Shown here: piece by piece, positions 16,370 to 25,657 of the stretch
How the letters are laid out: every line of letters starts with the position of its first letter
How positions within the stretch are numbered: the stretch's first letter is position 1
Assembly (NCBI GenBank): GCA_910587355.1
Contig: CAJUKF010000014.1
Coordinates: 1 to 53,921, forward strand
DNA: 53,921 nt
Direction: 5' to 3'
DNA from: an uncultured Muribaculaceae bacterium
GTDB lineage: Bacteria; Bacteroidota; Bacteroidia; Bacteroidales; Muribaculaceae
The notes under the pieces: model-generated
What the model was told of the DNA's origin: nothing
Databases searched by the model: none
The model's input: the letters and a program-made list of their open reading frames with translations, nothing else
Translations under genes and position numbers: made by a program

Positions 16370-17398
16370 ATGGCAGACAATAATAACCTCATAGTCTACT
16401 GCGAATACGACGAAGGCCACGTTGCTGATGTCAGCCTTGAGCTGCTCACAAAAGGCCGCGTACTCGCCGACCGCCTCGGTGTAAAACTCGAGGCACTCGT
16501 TATCGGCGACAAGCTCGACGGTATCGAAAACCAGATTTTCCCCTACGGTGCAGACGTAGTTTACAAAGTGGAAGACCCACGTCTTTTCCCCTACACTTCA
16601 AATCCTCACGCAGCAATCGTAATCAATCTCTTCCGTCAGATTAAGCCCCAGATTTGCCTCATGGGCGCTACCTGCATTGGTCGTGACCTCGGTCCACGTG
16701 TCAGCTCGTGCCTCCACAGTGGTCTGACAGCTGACTGCACCGCACTCGAAATCGGCGACCACAAAGATGCCAAGACCGGCAAAGAATATACCGACTTGCT
16801 GTACCAGATTCGCCCCGCATTCGGCGGCAATATCGTAGCAACAATTGTCAATCCCGACTGCCGTCCGCAGATGGCCACCGTACGCGAAGGCGTGATGAAG
16901 AAAGAAATCTTCAATCCCGACCACAGAGGCGAGGTAATCAATCTAAAGGCTTCCGATTACGTTGACGATGCTGATTTCGTTGTCGAAATCATCGACCGTC
17001 ATATTGAGAAATCAAAAGTCAACATCAAGAACTCTCCGATTATCGTAGCGGGAGGCTATGGCGTAGGCTCAAAAGAAAACTTTCAGCTCCTCTTCGACCT
17101 CGCCGATACACTCGGTGCCGAAGTCGGTGCCTCTCGTGCCGCTGTCGACGCCGGTTTCATCGAACACGAACGCCAGATTGGCCAGACAGGTGTCACCGTC
17201 CGGCCCAAACTATACATCGCTTGCGGCATCTCCGGTCAGATTCAGCATATCGCAGGTATGCAGGAATCGTCGATTATCATCTCGATAAACAACGACCCCA
17301 ACGCTCCTATCAATGCTATAGCCGACTATGTTATTACCGGCGACATGGAAGATGTTGTGCCCAAGCTCATCAAATATTACAAGAAAAACTCCAAGTAA
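16370..17398 (+). CDS. etfA: Electron transfer flavoprotein subunit alpha
   Basis: 342 aa. The C-terminal FAD-binding domain is clear: GGYGVGSKENFQLL, GASRAAVDAGF, QTGVTVRPKLYIACGISGQI, AGMQESSIIISINNDPNAPI, ADYVITGDMEDVVPKL. The N-terminal half pairs with EtfB. No ferredoxin-like extension is present. Only 3 nt separate it from the acyl-CoA dehydrogenase, so the three are one functional unit. Confidence 0.94.
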   Translation: MADNNNLIVYCEYDEGHVADVSLELLTKGRVLADRLGVKLEALVIGDKLDGIENQIFPYGADVVYKVEDPRLFPYTSNPHAAIVINLFRQIKPQICLMGATCIGRDLGPRVSSCLHSGLTADCTALEIGDHKDAKTGKEYTDLLYQIRPAFGGNIVATIVNPDCRPQMATVREGVMKKEIFNPDHRGEVINLKASDYVDDADFVVEIIDRHIEKSKVNIKNSPIIVAGGYGVGSKENFQLLFDLADTLGAEVGASRAAVDAGFIEHERQIGQTGVTVRPKLYIACGISGQIQHIAGMQESSIIISINNDPNAPINAIADYVITGDMEDVVPKLIKYYKKNSK

Positions 17399-17401
17399 GC
17401 A

Positions 17402-19102
17402 ATGGCTAATTTCTATACAGACAACCCAAGTCTTAAGCATCACCTCAATCACCCGCTGATGCGCAAGATTGTCGAGCTGCGCGAACGCAACTACACCGAT
17501 GCCGAAAAATTCGACTATGCGCCCGCCAACTTCGACGACGCTATGGACAATTACGAGAAAGTTCTCGAAATCATTGGCGATATATGCGGCAATAAAATCG
17601 CAGAAAACGCCGAGGCAGTCGACCATCAGGGCGCTTCCTGTGCCAATGGCCGTGCTTACTACGCCGACGCAACTGTAGAAAACCTTGAAGTATGCCGCAA
17701 AGCCGGCATAATGGGCATGGCTATGCCCCGTCGATTCGGCGGTCTTAATTTCCCCATTACTCCTTACATCATGGCCGCCGACATCGTCAGCCGTGCCGAT
17801 ACAGGCTTTGAAAACCTCTGGGGTCTTCAGGACTGTGCCGAGACACTCTACGAATTCGGTACCGAGGAGCAGTGCCAGCGTTACATTCCGCGTGTATGCC
17901 AGGGTGAGACCATGTCAATGGACCTCACCGAGCCTGACGCAGGTTCCGACCTCCAGTCGGTAATGCTCAAAGCAACTCAGAAAGAAGACGGTACATGGGT
18001 GCTCAATGGCGTGAAACGCTTCATCACCAACGGTGACAGCGACATTCATCTGGTACTCGCTCGTTCTGAGGAAGGTACAAAAGACGGCCGTGGCCTGTCG
18101 ATGTTCATCTACGACAAGCGCAACGGCGGTGTTACCGTCCGTCGTATCGAGAATAAAATGGGCATCAAGGGTTCGCCCACATGCGAACTCGTTTATAAAA
18201 ACGCTCCTGCAGAGCTCTGCGGTTCGCGCCGCATGGGTCTCATCAAATATGTGATGGCTCTTATGAACGGCGCACGCCTCGGCATCGCCGCCCAGAGTGT
18301 CGGTGTAAGCGAACTCGCTTACCGTGAGGCTTATCAGTACGCCCTGGAGCGCCGTCAGTTCGGTAAGGCTATCATCGAATTCCCTGCCGTTGCCGAAATT
18401 CTCGCAACCATGAAGGCAAAAGTCGACGCAAGCCGCGCACTCCTCTATGAATGCTCGCGATTCGTCGACATGTACAAGCTCTATGGCGATATCTCGCGTG
18501 AACGCTCTCTTACAGCTGACGAACGTGCAGAAATGAAGCACTACAGCAAGCTTGCCGATGCTCTTACACCGCTTGCCAAGGGTCTGGGCTCAGAATACTG
18601 CAATCAGAACGCCTATGACTGCATTCAGATTCACGGCGGCTCGGGCTTCATGAAAGATTATGCCTGCGAACGCATCTACCGCGACGCACGTATCACATCT
18701 ATCTACGAAGGCACAACCCAGCTTCAGGTAGTGGCTGCTATCCGCCACGTCACCACAGGCACATACAGCTCCCTCATAAGCACTTATGCCGAAGCCGGAT
18801 ATCCCACGGAACTCGCACCCATGGCCGAGACACTTTCCGCTCTCACCGAGAAATACAATGCTGCGGTTACCAAGGTAACGGAAGCCAACAATCCCGCACT
18901 GCTCGACTTCATGGCCCGTCGCCTTGTGGAAATGGCCGGCTACATCATCATGTCGTATCTCCTTCTCCAAGACGCCAAGGTCGACCAGTCGTTCCTCAAC
19001 TCTGCTACAGTGTACGTTAACTACACACGTGCGGAGGTAGAGAAACACGCTGAATTCATTGCCAATTTCGACGCCGCTCAGCTTGCCGCTTACGGCATCT
19101 GA
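17402..19102 (+). CDS. Acyl-CoA dehydrogenase
   Basis: 566 aa, longer than the usual 380 by an N-terminal lead and a C-terminal helical domain (about 460-566), as in one subgroup of the family. Signatures are MSMDLTEPDAGSDLQSV (about 172-187), RLGIAAQSVGVSELAYREA and YALERRQFGKAI, and the catalytic Glu lies in IYEGTTQLQ (about 434). It oxidises acyl-CoA to enoyl-CoA, or runs in reverse in fermentation, passing electrons to EtfAB. Acyl-chain specificity cannot be read. A terminator follows at once. Confidence 0.9.
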   Translation: MANFYTDNPSLKHHLNHPLMRKIVELRERNYTDAEKFDYAPANFDDAMDNYEKVLEIIGDICGNKIAENAEAVDHQGASCANGRAYYADATVENLEVCRKAGIMGMAMPRRFGGLNFPITPYIMAADIVSRADTGFENLWGLQDCAETLYEFGTEEQCQRYIPRVCQGETMSMDLTEPDAGSDLQSVMLKATQKEDGTWVLNGVKRFITNGDSDIHLVLARSEEGTKDGRGLSMFIYDKRNGGVTVRRIENKMGIKGSPTCELVYKNAPAELCGSRRMGLIKYVMALMNGARLGIAAQSVGVSELAYREAYQYALERRQFGKAIIEFPAVAEILATMKAKVDASRALLYECSRFVDMYKLYGDISRERSLTADERAEMKHYSKLADALTPLAKGLGSEYCNQNAYDCIQIHGGSGFMKDYACERIYRDARITSIYEGTTQLQVVAAIRHVTTGTYSSLISTYAEAGYPTELAPMAETLSALTEKYNAAVTKVTEANNPALLDFMARRLVEMAGYIIMSYLLLQDAKVDQSFLNSATVYVNYTRAEVEKHAEFIANFDAAQLAAYGI

Positions 19103-19123
19103 TTGGCCCGCAATAACCAATAT

Positions 19124-19156
19124 GCCACCGTCGCCATAGCGGCGGTGGCTTTTATT
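19124..19156 (+). terminator. Terminator of the etfBA-acd operon
   Basis: GCCACCGTCG pairs with CGGCGGTGGC around CCATAG (19124-19149, 10 bp with one wobble pair), followed by TTTTATTT. It begins 21 nt behind the stop and sits right before the glycosyltransferase ATG. Confidence 0.85.
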
Positions 19157-19165
19157 TCATTGATT

Positions 19166-20254
19166 ATGAAGATATTCATACACGTAAACGCTCTTACCGA
19201 AGGTGGTGCCGAACGAGTTGCATCGCTGTGGGCAGCAGAATTCGCCGAACGGGGCCACGATGTAACTGTCATTATTCGAAATGACGGCAGACCAGTCACT
19301 TACGTTCCCGGCGAAAAGGTACGTGTGGTGCGTATCGGGCCTGATAAAGGCAATAAGATTTCAAAATATATAACGAGGCTTCGTGAGGCGCGCAAACTGA
19401 TGAAGGAGGTGCGGCCAGATGTGATTATCGGAGTGCTGAATAACGCTACTATAGAGGCTTACATAGCTTCGCGCGGGCTTAATATACCGGTGATAAACAC
19501 CGAGCATTGCGCTTTCGAACGTCCGGCATCGGCAAAGATGTCGTTGTCAATGCGTGTCAAAAAGATGCTTGTCAACCGCTTGTACGACCATGTAACGGTG
19601 CTCACATCAGCAGACAAGAAGATTGCAGACAAGCATATAAAGCACCTCTCCTTAATGCCTAACCCACTCGCTTTCGAACCGATTGACTCAGAAAAAATAA
19701 TCGACGCAAAAGAGAAAACCGTGCTTGCTTCGGGGCGAATCGACTCCTGGCATTACAAGGGTTTCGACTTGTTGATTGAGGCGTGGGGAAAATCGGAGCA
19801 TGCCGGATGGAAGTTGAAAATAATGGGTGGAGGTTCGCAGGAATCATTTGATATGATGCAAGATAAAGCCCGAAAATTTGGAGTGGAAGACACTGTGGAA
19901 TTTACCGGTTACTCCACCAATCCTCTTGAGGACTATCAGAGAGCGTCAATCTTCGTTCTATCAAGCCGTTACGAGGGATTCGGCATGGTTCTCATTGAAG
20001 CAATGAGTCAAGGATGTGCCTGTATATCAGCTGATTACAAAGGCAGACAGAGTGAGATTCAACAAGACGCCGGACTTGCTGTAGACGTGGAAGATGCGGA
20101 GCAACTGGCAGCTGCAATTACTACACTCGTAAACGATTCACAATTACGTAAAGAACTGCAGTTCAAAGCCGTAGAACGCTCAAAAGAGTATCTCCCCTCA
20201 ACAATCGGAGACCGCTGGGAGGAGATTTTCAGAAAAATAAAAAGGGCACCTTGA
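19166..20254 (+). CDS. Family 4 glycosyltransferase
   Basis: 362 aa from the ATG at 19166; the longer frame would run through the terminator hairpin. GT-B fold: N-terminal MKIFIHVNALTEGGAERV, the acceptor side, and a C-terminal nucleotide-sugar domain with ASGRIDSWHYKGFDLLIEAW and the EX7E motif in RYEGFGMVLIEAM (about 268-276). It probably adds a sugar to a surface glycan, but no other glycan genes adjoin it. Substrate unknown. Confidence 0.88.
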   Translation: MKIFIHVNALTEGGAERVASLWAAEFAERGHDVTVIIRNDGRPVTYVPGEKVRVVRIGPDKGNKISKYITRLREARKLMKEVRPDVIIGVLNNATIEAYIASRGLNIPVINTEHCAFERPASAKMSLSMRVKKMLVNRLYDHVTVLTSADKKIADKHIKHLSLMPNPLAFEPIDSEKIIDAKEKTVLASGRIDSWHYKGFDLLIEAWGKSEHAGWKLKIMGGGSQESFDMMQDKARKFGVEDTVEFTGYSTNPLEDYQRASIFVLSSRYEGFGMVLIEAMSQGCACISADYKGRQSEIQQDAGLAVDVEDAEQLAAAITTLVNDSQLRKELQFKAVERSKEYLPSTIGDRWEEIFRKIKRAP

Positions 20255-20257
20255 CCC

Positions 20258-20282
20258 TCCCGAAAAGTGGTTTTTTCAGGGA
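20258..20282. terminator. Hairpin between convergent genes
   Basis: CCCGAAAA and TTTTTTCAGGG can pair between the GT4 gene (plus) and rlmB (minus). An outer ACCCTC (20254-20259) / GAGGGT (20308-20313) pair encloses it. It may end transcription from both sides; the stem is imperfect. Confidence 0.35.
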
Positions 20283-20323
20283 AATGAAATGTTAAAACAG
20301 GCTTTTTGAGGGTAGGCCAAATG

Positions 20324-21079
20324 TTAAATCACCTCAAGGTTGGCTGCAAGACGCTGACGCACCACTTCATACATCATCACGCCTGCTGCGACGCTTACAT
20401 TGAGTGAACCGATATGGCCGAACATCGGGATAGCGGCGCGGGTATCGGCCTGCGCGAGAATTTCAGAGGATATGCCGATGTCTTCGGCGCCCATGACGAT
20501 TGCGACAGGAGTGGTAAAATCGGCAAGCGTGTAATTCTGTGAAGATTTTTCGGTAGAACATACAATCTGACAGCCGCTCGAACGAAGGAATTCCACTGCT
20601 TTGGCAAGATTTTCCTCACGGCATACGGGAATATGAAGGAGGGCTCCGGCGGAAGTCTTTACCGCATCGGCACCAACGCTGACGCTGCCGCGAGAGGGAA
20701 TGACAATGGCATTGACACCACAGCACTCCGCAGTACGCGCGATAGCACCGAAATTACGGACGTCAGTGATGCCGTCGAGCACAAGGATGAAAGGCAGCAC
20801 GCCATCTTCAAAAAGCGTGGGCACAATATCAGACAGGCGGCAATAATCGACTGCCGACATCTGCGCTATGACTCCCTGATGATTCTTGCGTGTAATGCGG
20901 TTGAGTCTTTCGACCGGCACGCGCTGAACGGGTATGCCGGCTTCGCGGGCCATACGGCAAAGACGTATTGCGAGGTCGCCGTGAAGGTCTTTCTTAATGA
21001 AGAGTTTGTCGATAGTGCGACCGGCCTCGATAGCCTCGAGGGTGGGATGCACTCCAAAGATATAATCGTTGCTGTCCAT
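20324..21079 (-). CDS. rlmB: 23S rRNA (guanosine-2'-O-)-methyltransferase, TrmH family
   Basis: 251 aa. An N-terminal substrate-binding domain (1-80, YIFGVHPTLEAIEAG) precedes the SPOUT knot domain with LDGITDVRNFGAIARTAECC, VMGAEDIGIS and SLNVSVAAGVMMYEV, the three motifs of TrmH-type methyltransferases. The E. coli enzyme methylates G2251 in the ribosomal P loop; another rRNA or tRNA target is possible. Last gene of the dnaN-to-rlmB train, 15 nt behind recN. Confidence 0.88.
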   Translation of the reverse strand: MDSNDYIFGVHPTLEAIEAGRTIDKLFIKKDLHGDLAIRLCRMAREAGIPVQRVPVERLNRITRKNHQGVIAQMSAVDYCRLSDIVPTLFEDGVLPFILVLDGITDVRNFGAIARTAECCGVNAIVIPSRGSVSVGADAVKTSAGALLHIPVCREENLAKAVEFLRSSGCQIVCSTEKSSQNYTLADFTTPVAIVMGAEDIGISSEILAQADTRAAIPMFGHIGSLNVSVAAGVMMYEVVRQRLAANLEVI

Positions 21080-21094
21080 AGTGTTTAATTAAAG

Positions 21095-22780
21095 TCAGTC
21101 AGAAGCTTTTTCGAGGAGAGCCCGTGCATTTGCAAGAGCCGCAGGGTCGGCGGGATTGCCGCTTATCATCAGTGCAAGCTCAGCCTCGCGCTCGGGACGC
21201 GAAAGACGTGTTATGCGAGTAGTGGTGGCGTTCTCGTCATCTTCCTTAAAGACTTTGAAATGAGTTGTACCGGCAGCTGCCACGCCCGGCAGATGCGTTA
21301 TGGTTATTACCTGAATAGTGCGGCTGATAGCATTCATCATCGAAGCCATACGGGCGGCAATATCGCCGGAGACGCCAGTATCCACCTCATCAAAGATGAT
21401 AGAAGGCAGATGAATTTTCTCGGCAATGATTGTCTTTATGGCAAGCATCAGACGCGAGATTTCACCTCCAGAAGCAGTGTTTCCCACGGGCATGAGAGCC
21501 TGATTCTTATTAAAGGCGAAAAGGAATTGAATCTGGTCGAAACCGTCGGGAGTGAGTTTGCCACGAGTAAGCGATATTTCGCACCGAAGATTCAACATGC
21601 CCAACGGAGCGGCCGTACGGCGCAATACATCGGCAAATTCAGCAGCCGCAGCGTGGCGCTTATCGGAAATCTGAGCAGCCAAAGTCATGGCGTACTTCTT
21701 CGCTTTCTTGGCAGCCTTTTCGAGCCTTGCAAGCACATTGTCGCTGTTCTCGAGAGCTTCAAGCTGCTCACGGAGGCGACGCTGCAATTCGATAAGGCCA
21801 TCGGAATCGTCAACGTGATGCTTAAGTTCGAGAGAATAAAGCATACTGAGCCGTTGCTCTATTTCATCGAGACGGGCAGGGTCGGCAGCAATTGCGAGGT
21901 CGTAGTCAACAAGCGAATCAGTGATATCCGACACCTCGATACGGGCCGACTCAAGACGCTCGGCAAGCGAGTGGAAATCTATACTGTCGCTGCTGTGACC
22001 AATTGACGCAGAGAGCTCCTCAAGAGCCTGCACAGCCTGGCGCATCAGCGAAAGTGCATTATCGGGAGCATTGACAAGAGGGTCGAGGGCGGCCCCGAGG
22101 TCACTCTTGATTTCATTTACATTTGCCAGAATCTCCCGTTCCTGCTCGAGGGCGGCATGTTCGCCGGGCTGAATATCGAGTTCGGCAAGCTGATTGTACT
22201 GGTATTGAAGATACTCGGCATCGTTCTCATTGCGCCTAATCAGCTCACGGGTATCAGTATACTGCTTAAGAGTCTGCCGATAGGCAGCATACGCCTTACG
22301 GTATTCCTGCAGCAAATCAGCCGTATCGGCGAGATTATCAATAATATTAAGCTGATATTCAGGCGAAGCAAGCAGAAGATTCTGATGCTGCGAATGAATA
22401 TCGACAAGGTGTACGGCAATATCACGGAGCACCGGTAAAATCACCGGTGTATCGTTTACAAAAGCACGCGAACGGCCTCCGGGCACTATTTCACGGCGAA
22501 GAATACACTCGTCACTGTCGGCATCGAGTTTGTTGGCACGCAGCAATTCCTTCACCAAAGGGCCATTCGAGATATCGTAAATAGCCTCAGTAACAGATTT
22601 ACGCGAAGGGTCGCGGACCACACGAGCGTCGGCGCGTTCGCCAAGGAGAAGCGACAGCGCTCCAAGGATAATCGACTTGCCTGCGCCTGTCTCACCCGTA
22701 ATGATATTGAATCCTGAATCGAAATCGATATCGAGTTCGTCAATCAGGGCGTAATTTGATATGTGCAGCGATTTTATCAT
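21095..22780 (-). CDS. recN: DNA repair protein RecN
   Basis: 561 aa. SMC-like ATPase with Walker A GETGAGKS (about 30-37), a central coiled coil (about 150-370), the signature NTASGGEISRLMLAIK (about 428) and Walker B SIIFDEVDTGVSG (about 454). It helps join broken ends in double-strand break repair. The start overlaps the DUF4835 stop by 4 nt. Confidence 0.95.
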   Translation of the reverse strand: MIKSLHISNYALIDELDIDFDSGFNIITGETGAGKSIILGALSLLLGERADARVVRDPSRKSVTEAIYDISNGPLVKELLRANKLDADSDECILRREIVPGGRSRAFVNDTPVILPVLRDIAVHLVDIHSQHQNLLLASPEYQLNIIDNLADTADLLQEYRKAYAAYRQTLKQYTDTRELIRRNENDAEYLQYQYNQLAELDIQPGEHAALEQEREILANVNEIKSDLGAALDPLVNAPDNALSLMRQAVQALEELSASIGHSSDSIDFHSLAERLESARIEVSDITDSLVDYDLAIAADPARLDEIEQRLSMLYSLELKHHVDDSDGLIELQRRLREQLEALENSDNVLARLEKAAKKAKKYAMTLAAQISDKRHAAAAEFADVLRRTAAPLGMLNLRCEISLTRGKLTPDGFDQIQFLFAFNKNQALMPVGNTASGGEISRLMLAIKTIIAEKIHLPSIIFDEVDTGVSGDIAARMASMMNAISRTIQVITITHLPGVAAAGTTHFKVFKEDDENATTTRITRLSRPEREAELALMISGNPADPAALANARALLEKASD

Positions 22781-23688
22781 TTGTTTTCGGCGCCTTTCTT
22801 TATTTCCTCGAGCCGTTTTTCCTCAGTTGGATAAATCGGCTGGAGAAGATTATAGACTTTAGAGCGCTCCTCCGCGGGAGCCTTGGAGTATATATTCACA
22901 AGCTCATCGAATTTCGCATCCTTGAACATCGAAAGAATAACCGACATAGGCGACGTCTTGTAGATTTTTTCTATTTCAGAGAGCGATTCAGTTATTGCTG
23001 CCCGTCCTTTATCGACCGACACCGACATATTGTCGAGACCTGTACGGTGATAGTCGTACATAAGCTTTCGAATGCCCGAGGTAGCCGCGTCGGTAAAGCC
23101 GCTCAACACAGCCGAACGGTTTTTAGTATCCTCAAAAGCTTTCCAGCCGCTTTCGCCCGAAGACTGTGCCATCTGCACAATCTGCTGAAGCCGTTCGAAA
23201 TACGGTTCTCCGCCATTAGGGGCGAAAGAATCGAAGTCGACAGCGAGGAAGAGAAATGCATAAAAATTGAGAATGGCCGTCAGCTGGCTTTCCATATTGT
23301 TGACCGAGTATACAAGCGGCTCATTTTCCCGGTAAGCAAATTCGAGCTTCGTGTCCTTGAAATTGATGAGCGTAGTCGTATAGGAACTGTTGTAGACCGG
23401 CCTTGTAGACTGGACCTGAAGGTCGCCGGTAAAAGTATCGTCTTTGTACTCCTTGATAGTGAAGAACATGCGACAATCGATTTTTTCATTGGCGGCGAAC
23501 TGCGCATTGGTGAACACGGTGGTGTTCATATACTCGCTTACAGCCTGCTGGAGAGTCTCGAAGACCTGCTTGTTGGTACCTTCAATCTGGTCGGTATTGA
23601 AAGTCACCTGACAATTGAGTTCCTGAGCCGCAGCGAGGGGAGCTGAAGCCAATACAAAAAATATGCTAAGGAGAGAGATTAATTTCAT
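22777..23688 (-). CDS. DUF4835 secreted protein
   Basis: 303 aa with a signal peptide ending near AAAQ (residues 1-21). The ELNCQVTFNTDQIEGTNKQVFETLQQAVSEYMN start, the acid-rich middle (FAPNGGEPYFERLQQIV) and the C-terminal YKTSPMSVILSMFKDAKFDELVNIYS are characteristic of DUF4835, a conserved Bacteroidetes periplasmic or outer-membrane protein. It is regularly found between coaBC and recN. Function not established. Confidence 0.85.
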   Translation of the reverse strand: MKLISLLSIFFVLASAPLAAAQELNCQVTFNTDQIEGTNKQVFETLQQAVSEYMNTTVFTNAQFAANEKIDCRMFFTIKEYKDDTFTGDLQVQSTRPVYNSSYTTTLINFKDTKLEFAYRENEPLVYSVNNMESQLTAILNFYAFLFLAVDFDSFAPNGGEPYFERLQQIVQMAQSSGESGWKAFEDTKNRSAVLSGFTDAATSGIRKLMYDYHRTGLDNMSVSVDKGRAAITESLSEIEKIYKTSPMSVILSMFKDAKFDELVNIYSKAPAEERSKVYNLLQPIYPTEEKRLEEIKKGAENK

Positions 23689-24878
23689 GCAGTTATACAG
23701 TCAATTATATCGGCGGCGACATCGGCCTTGCTCTTAAGAGGGAAAGCAGTCTCGCCGTCGCATGTAATAACAGTGATTTTGTTTGTATCGGTGCCGAAGC
23801 CCGCACCTTTGTCACTGAGGCTGTTGAGCACAATCATATCAAGATTTTTACGCTCAAGTTTCTCACGGGCATTTGCCAGTCCGTTGTCCGTCTCAAGAGC
23901 AAATCCCACGAGGGTCTGCCCTGCCCGTTTGCTTTTTCCGAGTGTAGCCGCAATGTCGGGATTCTTTACAAGGCGTATACTGTCGACCTCGTCGTGCTCA
24001 CGTTTGATTTTATGACCGACATACTGCTCTGGTGCATAGTCCGCTACCGCAGCGGCCATTATGGCGATATCGGCCTCAACGAATGCTTTCTCGGCGGCTT
24101 CGAGCATCTGACGGGCGCTTTCGACGTACACTACGTGCACACCGGCCGGTCTGGAAAGAGCCACAGGACCGCTGACAAGCGTCACTTCAGCGCCGCGCCT
24201 GGCAGCTTCGGCAGCAAGCGCATAGCCCATTTTACCGGTGGAGAAATTACCGATGAAACGCACGGGGTCGATACGCTCGTATGTAGGGCCGGCCGTAATG
24301 AGGACTTTTTTGCCTAAAAGACTTTGTCCGACAGTAAAAAAACGATTGAGCGCCCCGGCAATTTTTTCAGGCTCCTCCATTCGTCCACGGCCAACGAGAT
24401 GACTGGCCAGTTCGCCGGTTTCCGGCTCAATAACAGTGACACCGTCGGCGCGCAGAGTATCAAGATTTCTGAGAGTGGACGGATGCGCCATCATATCGAG
24501 GTCCATTGCAGGAGCGACGAACACCGGAGCCTTGGCCGAGAGATAAGTCGTGACAAGCATATTGTCGGCCACACCCGTAGCCATTTTAGCAAGCGTGCAT
24601 GCAGTGGCGGGGGCGACAACCATAGCATCGGCCCAGAGACCAATGTCAACATGCGAATGCCATTCACCGGTATTGGCGGTGAAGAAATCGCAGATGACAG
24701 GCTTGCCCGAAAGAGCCGACAAGGTGACAGGAGTGATGAATTCCTTTCCGGAAGGAGTGATGACCACCTGAACCTCGGCACCGGCTTTTACGAGCAGGCG
24801 GAGCAACACCACACTTTTATAGGCCGCTATACCTCCGGTAATGCCGAGCACGATGTGCTTGCCTTTGAGATAATTCAT
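23685..24878 (-). CDS. coaBC: Phosphopantothenoylcysteine decarboxylase / phosphopantothenate-cysteine ligase
   Basis: 397 aa from the ATG at 24878, which overlaps the exonuclease stop as ATGA like the other joints here; an ATG 9 nt upstream is possible. The N-terminal FMN flavoprotein (CoaC) has GITGGIAAYK, the active His in WHSHVDIG, PATACTLAKMATGVADNM and PAMDLDMMAHP (usually PxMNxxMW). The C-terminal ligase (CoaB) has ITAGPTYERIDPVRFIGNFS and VGFALETDN. It makes 4'-phosphopantetheine for coenzyme A. Confidence 0.95.
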   Translation of the reverse strand: MNYLKGKHIVLGITGGIAAYKSVVLLRLLVKAGAEVQVVITPSGKEFITPVTLSALSGKPVICDFFTANTGEWHSHVDIGLWADAMVVAPATACTLAKMATGVADNMLVTTYLSAKAPVFVAPAMDLDMMAHPSTLRNLDTLRADGVTVIEPETGELASHLVGRGRMEEPEKIAGALNRFFTVGQSLLGKKVLITAGPTYERIDPVRFIGNFSTGKMGYALAAEAARRGAEVTLVSGPVALSRPAGVHVVYVESARQMLEAAEKAFVEADIAIMAAAVADYAPEQYVGHKIKREHDEVDSIRLVKNPDIAATLGKSKRAGQTLVGFALETDNGLANAREKLERKNLDMIVLNSLSDKGAGFGTDTNKITVITCDGETAFPLKSKADVAADIIDCITA

Positions 24879-25639
24879 TTCTTGCATCTCAGACGAATGC
24901 GTGTGAAAGCGTTTTTAGTATTCTGAGCGAAATCACCGTTCATAATCCAGCTGTAATATCCTGGGTCTTTGGTAAGGACTTCCTCTGCAAGACGGCCTTT
25001 GTATTTGCCGAAATTGATGACTTCGCGTCCCTGTTCGTCGAAAATCAGACGTCCCATAAGGTCAACGTTGCGGTTATTGCAGGCGTACTCCGACAGGGCG
25101 GCCACATCGCAAGGCAAATCGTCATACTTCTCCAGCTGAGCGAGAAGCACTTCCATAGTAGCGGTGGTATCAGCCAGAGCGCTGTGGGCATCCTCGAGTT
25201 CCTTGCCGCAGTAATAGCGGTAAGCGGCGACGAGGGTTCGCGGTTCCTTCTTATGGAAAATAGTCTGCACGTCGATGAAGCGTGCCTTGGAGAAATCGAA
25301 ATCGACTTTCGCGCGGGCAAATTCCTGGTCGAGCAGAGGTATATCGAACCGGTTGCTGTTGAAACCGGCGATGTCGCAGCCACTCATGATTTGAGCGAGT
25401 GAATTTGCCACCTGAGCGAATGTGGGCTCAGCAGCCACGTCGGCATCAGTGATGTGATGCACGGCAGTAGCTTCGGCAGGAATCGGCATCTGAGGATTTA
25501 TGCGGCGAGTCTTGCTTTTAATCTCACCGTTCGGCATGAGCTTGACGAGCGAGATTTCCACAATACGGTCGGTGCTGACGTTTGTACCCGTTGTCTCAAG
25601 GTCGAAAAATACAATCGGCCGGCTGAGTTTAAGTTTCAT
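24875..25639 (-). CDS. DnaQ-like 3'-5' exonuclease with DUF3820-type tail
   Basis: 254 aa. DEDDh exonuclease: VFFDLETTGTN (about 10-20), GFNSNRFDIPLLDQEF (about 98) and DAHSALADTTATMEV (about 151). A C-terminal extension (about 205-254, VINFGKYKGRLAEEVLTKDPGYYSWIM) matches the small DUF3820 module. Its position after dnaN suggests a role in replication proofreading or repair, but it could act on RNA or other DNA ends. Confidence 0.88.
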   Translation of the reverse strand: MKLKLSRPIVFFDLETTGTNVSTDRIVEISLVKLMPNGEIKSKTRRINPQMPIPAEATAVHHITDADVAAEPTFAQVANSLAQIMSGCDIAGFNSNRFDIPLLDQEFARAKVDFDFSKARFIDVQTIFHKKEPRTLVAAYRYYCGKELEDAHSALADTTATMEVLLAQLEKYDDLPCDVAALSEYACNNRNVDLMGRLIFDEQGREVINFGKYKGRLAEEVLTKDPGYYSWIMNGDFAQNTKNAFTRIRLRCKK

Positions 25640-25657
25640 ATTCCAATGACTTTAAAA

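Noticed and set aside
19103..19165. N-terminal extension of the GT4 glycosyltransferase
   Set aside because: It runs through the terminator hairpin of the previous operon; the ATG at 19166 gives the normal MKIFIHVNAL start.
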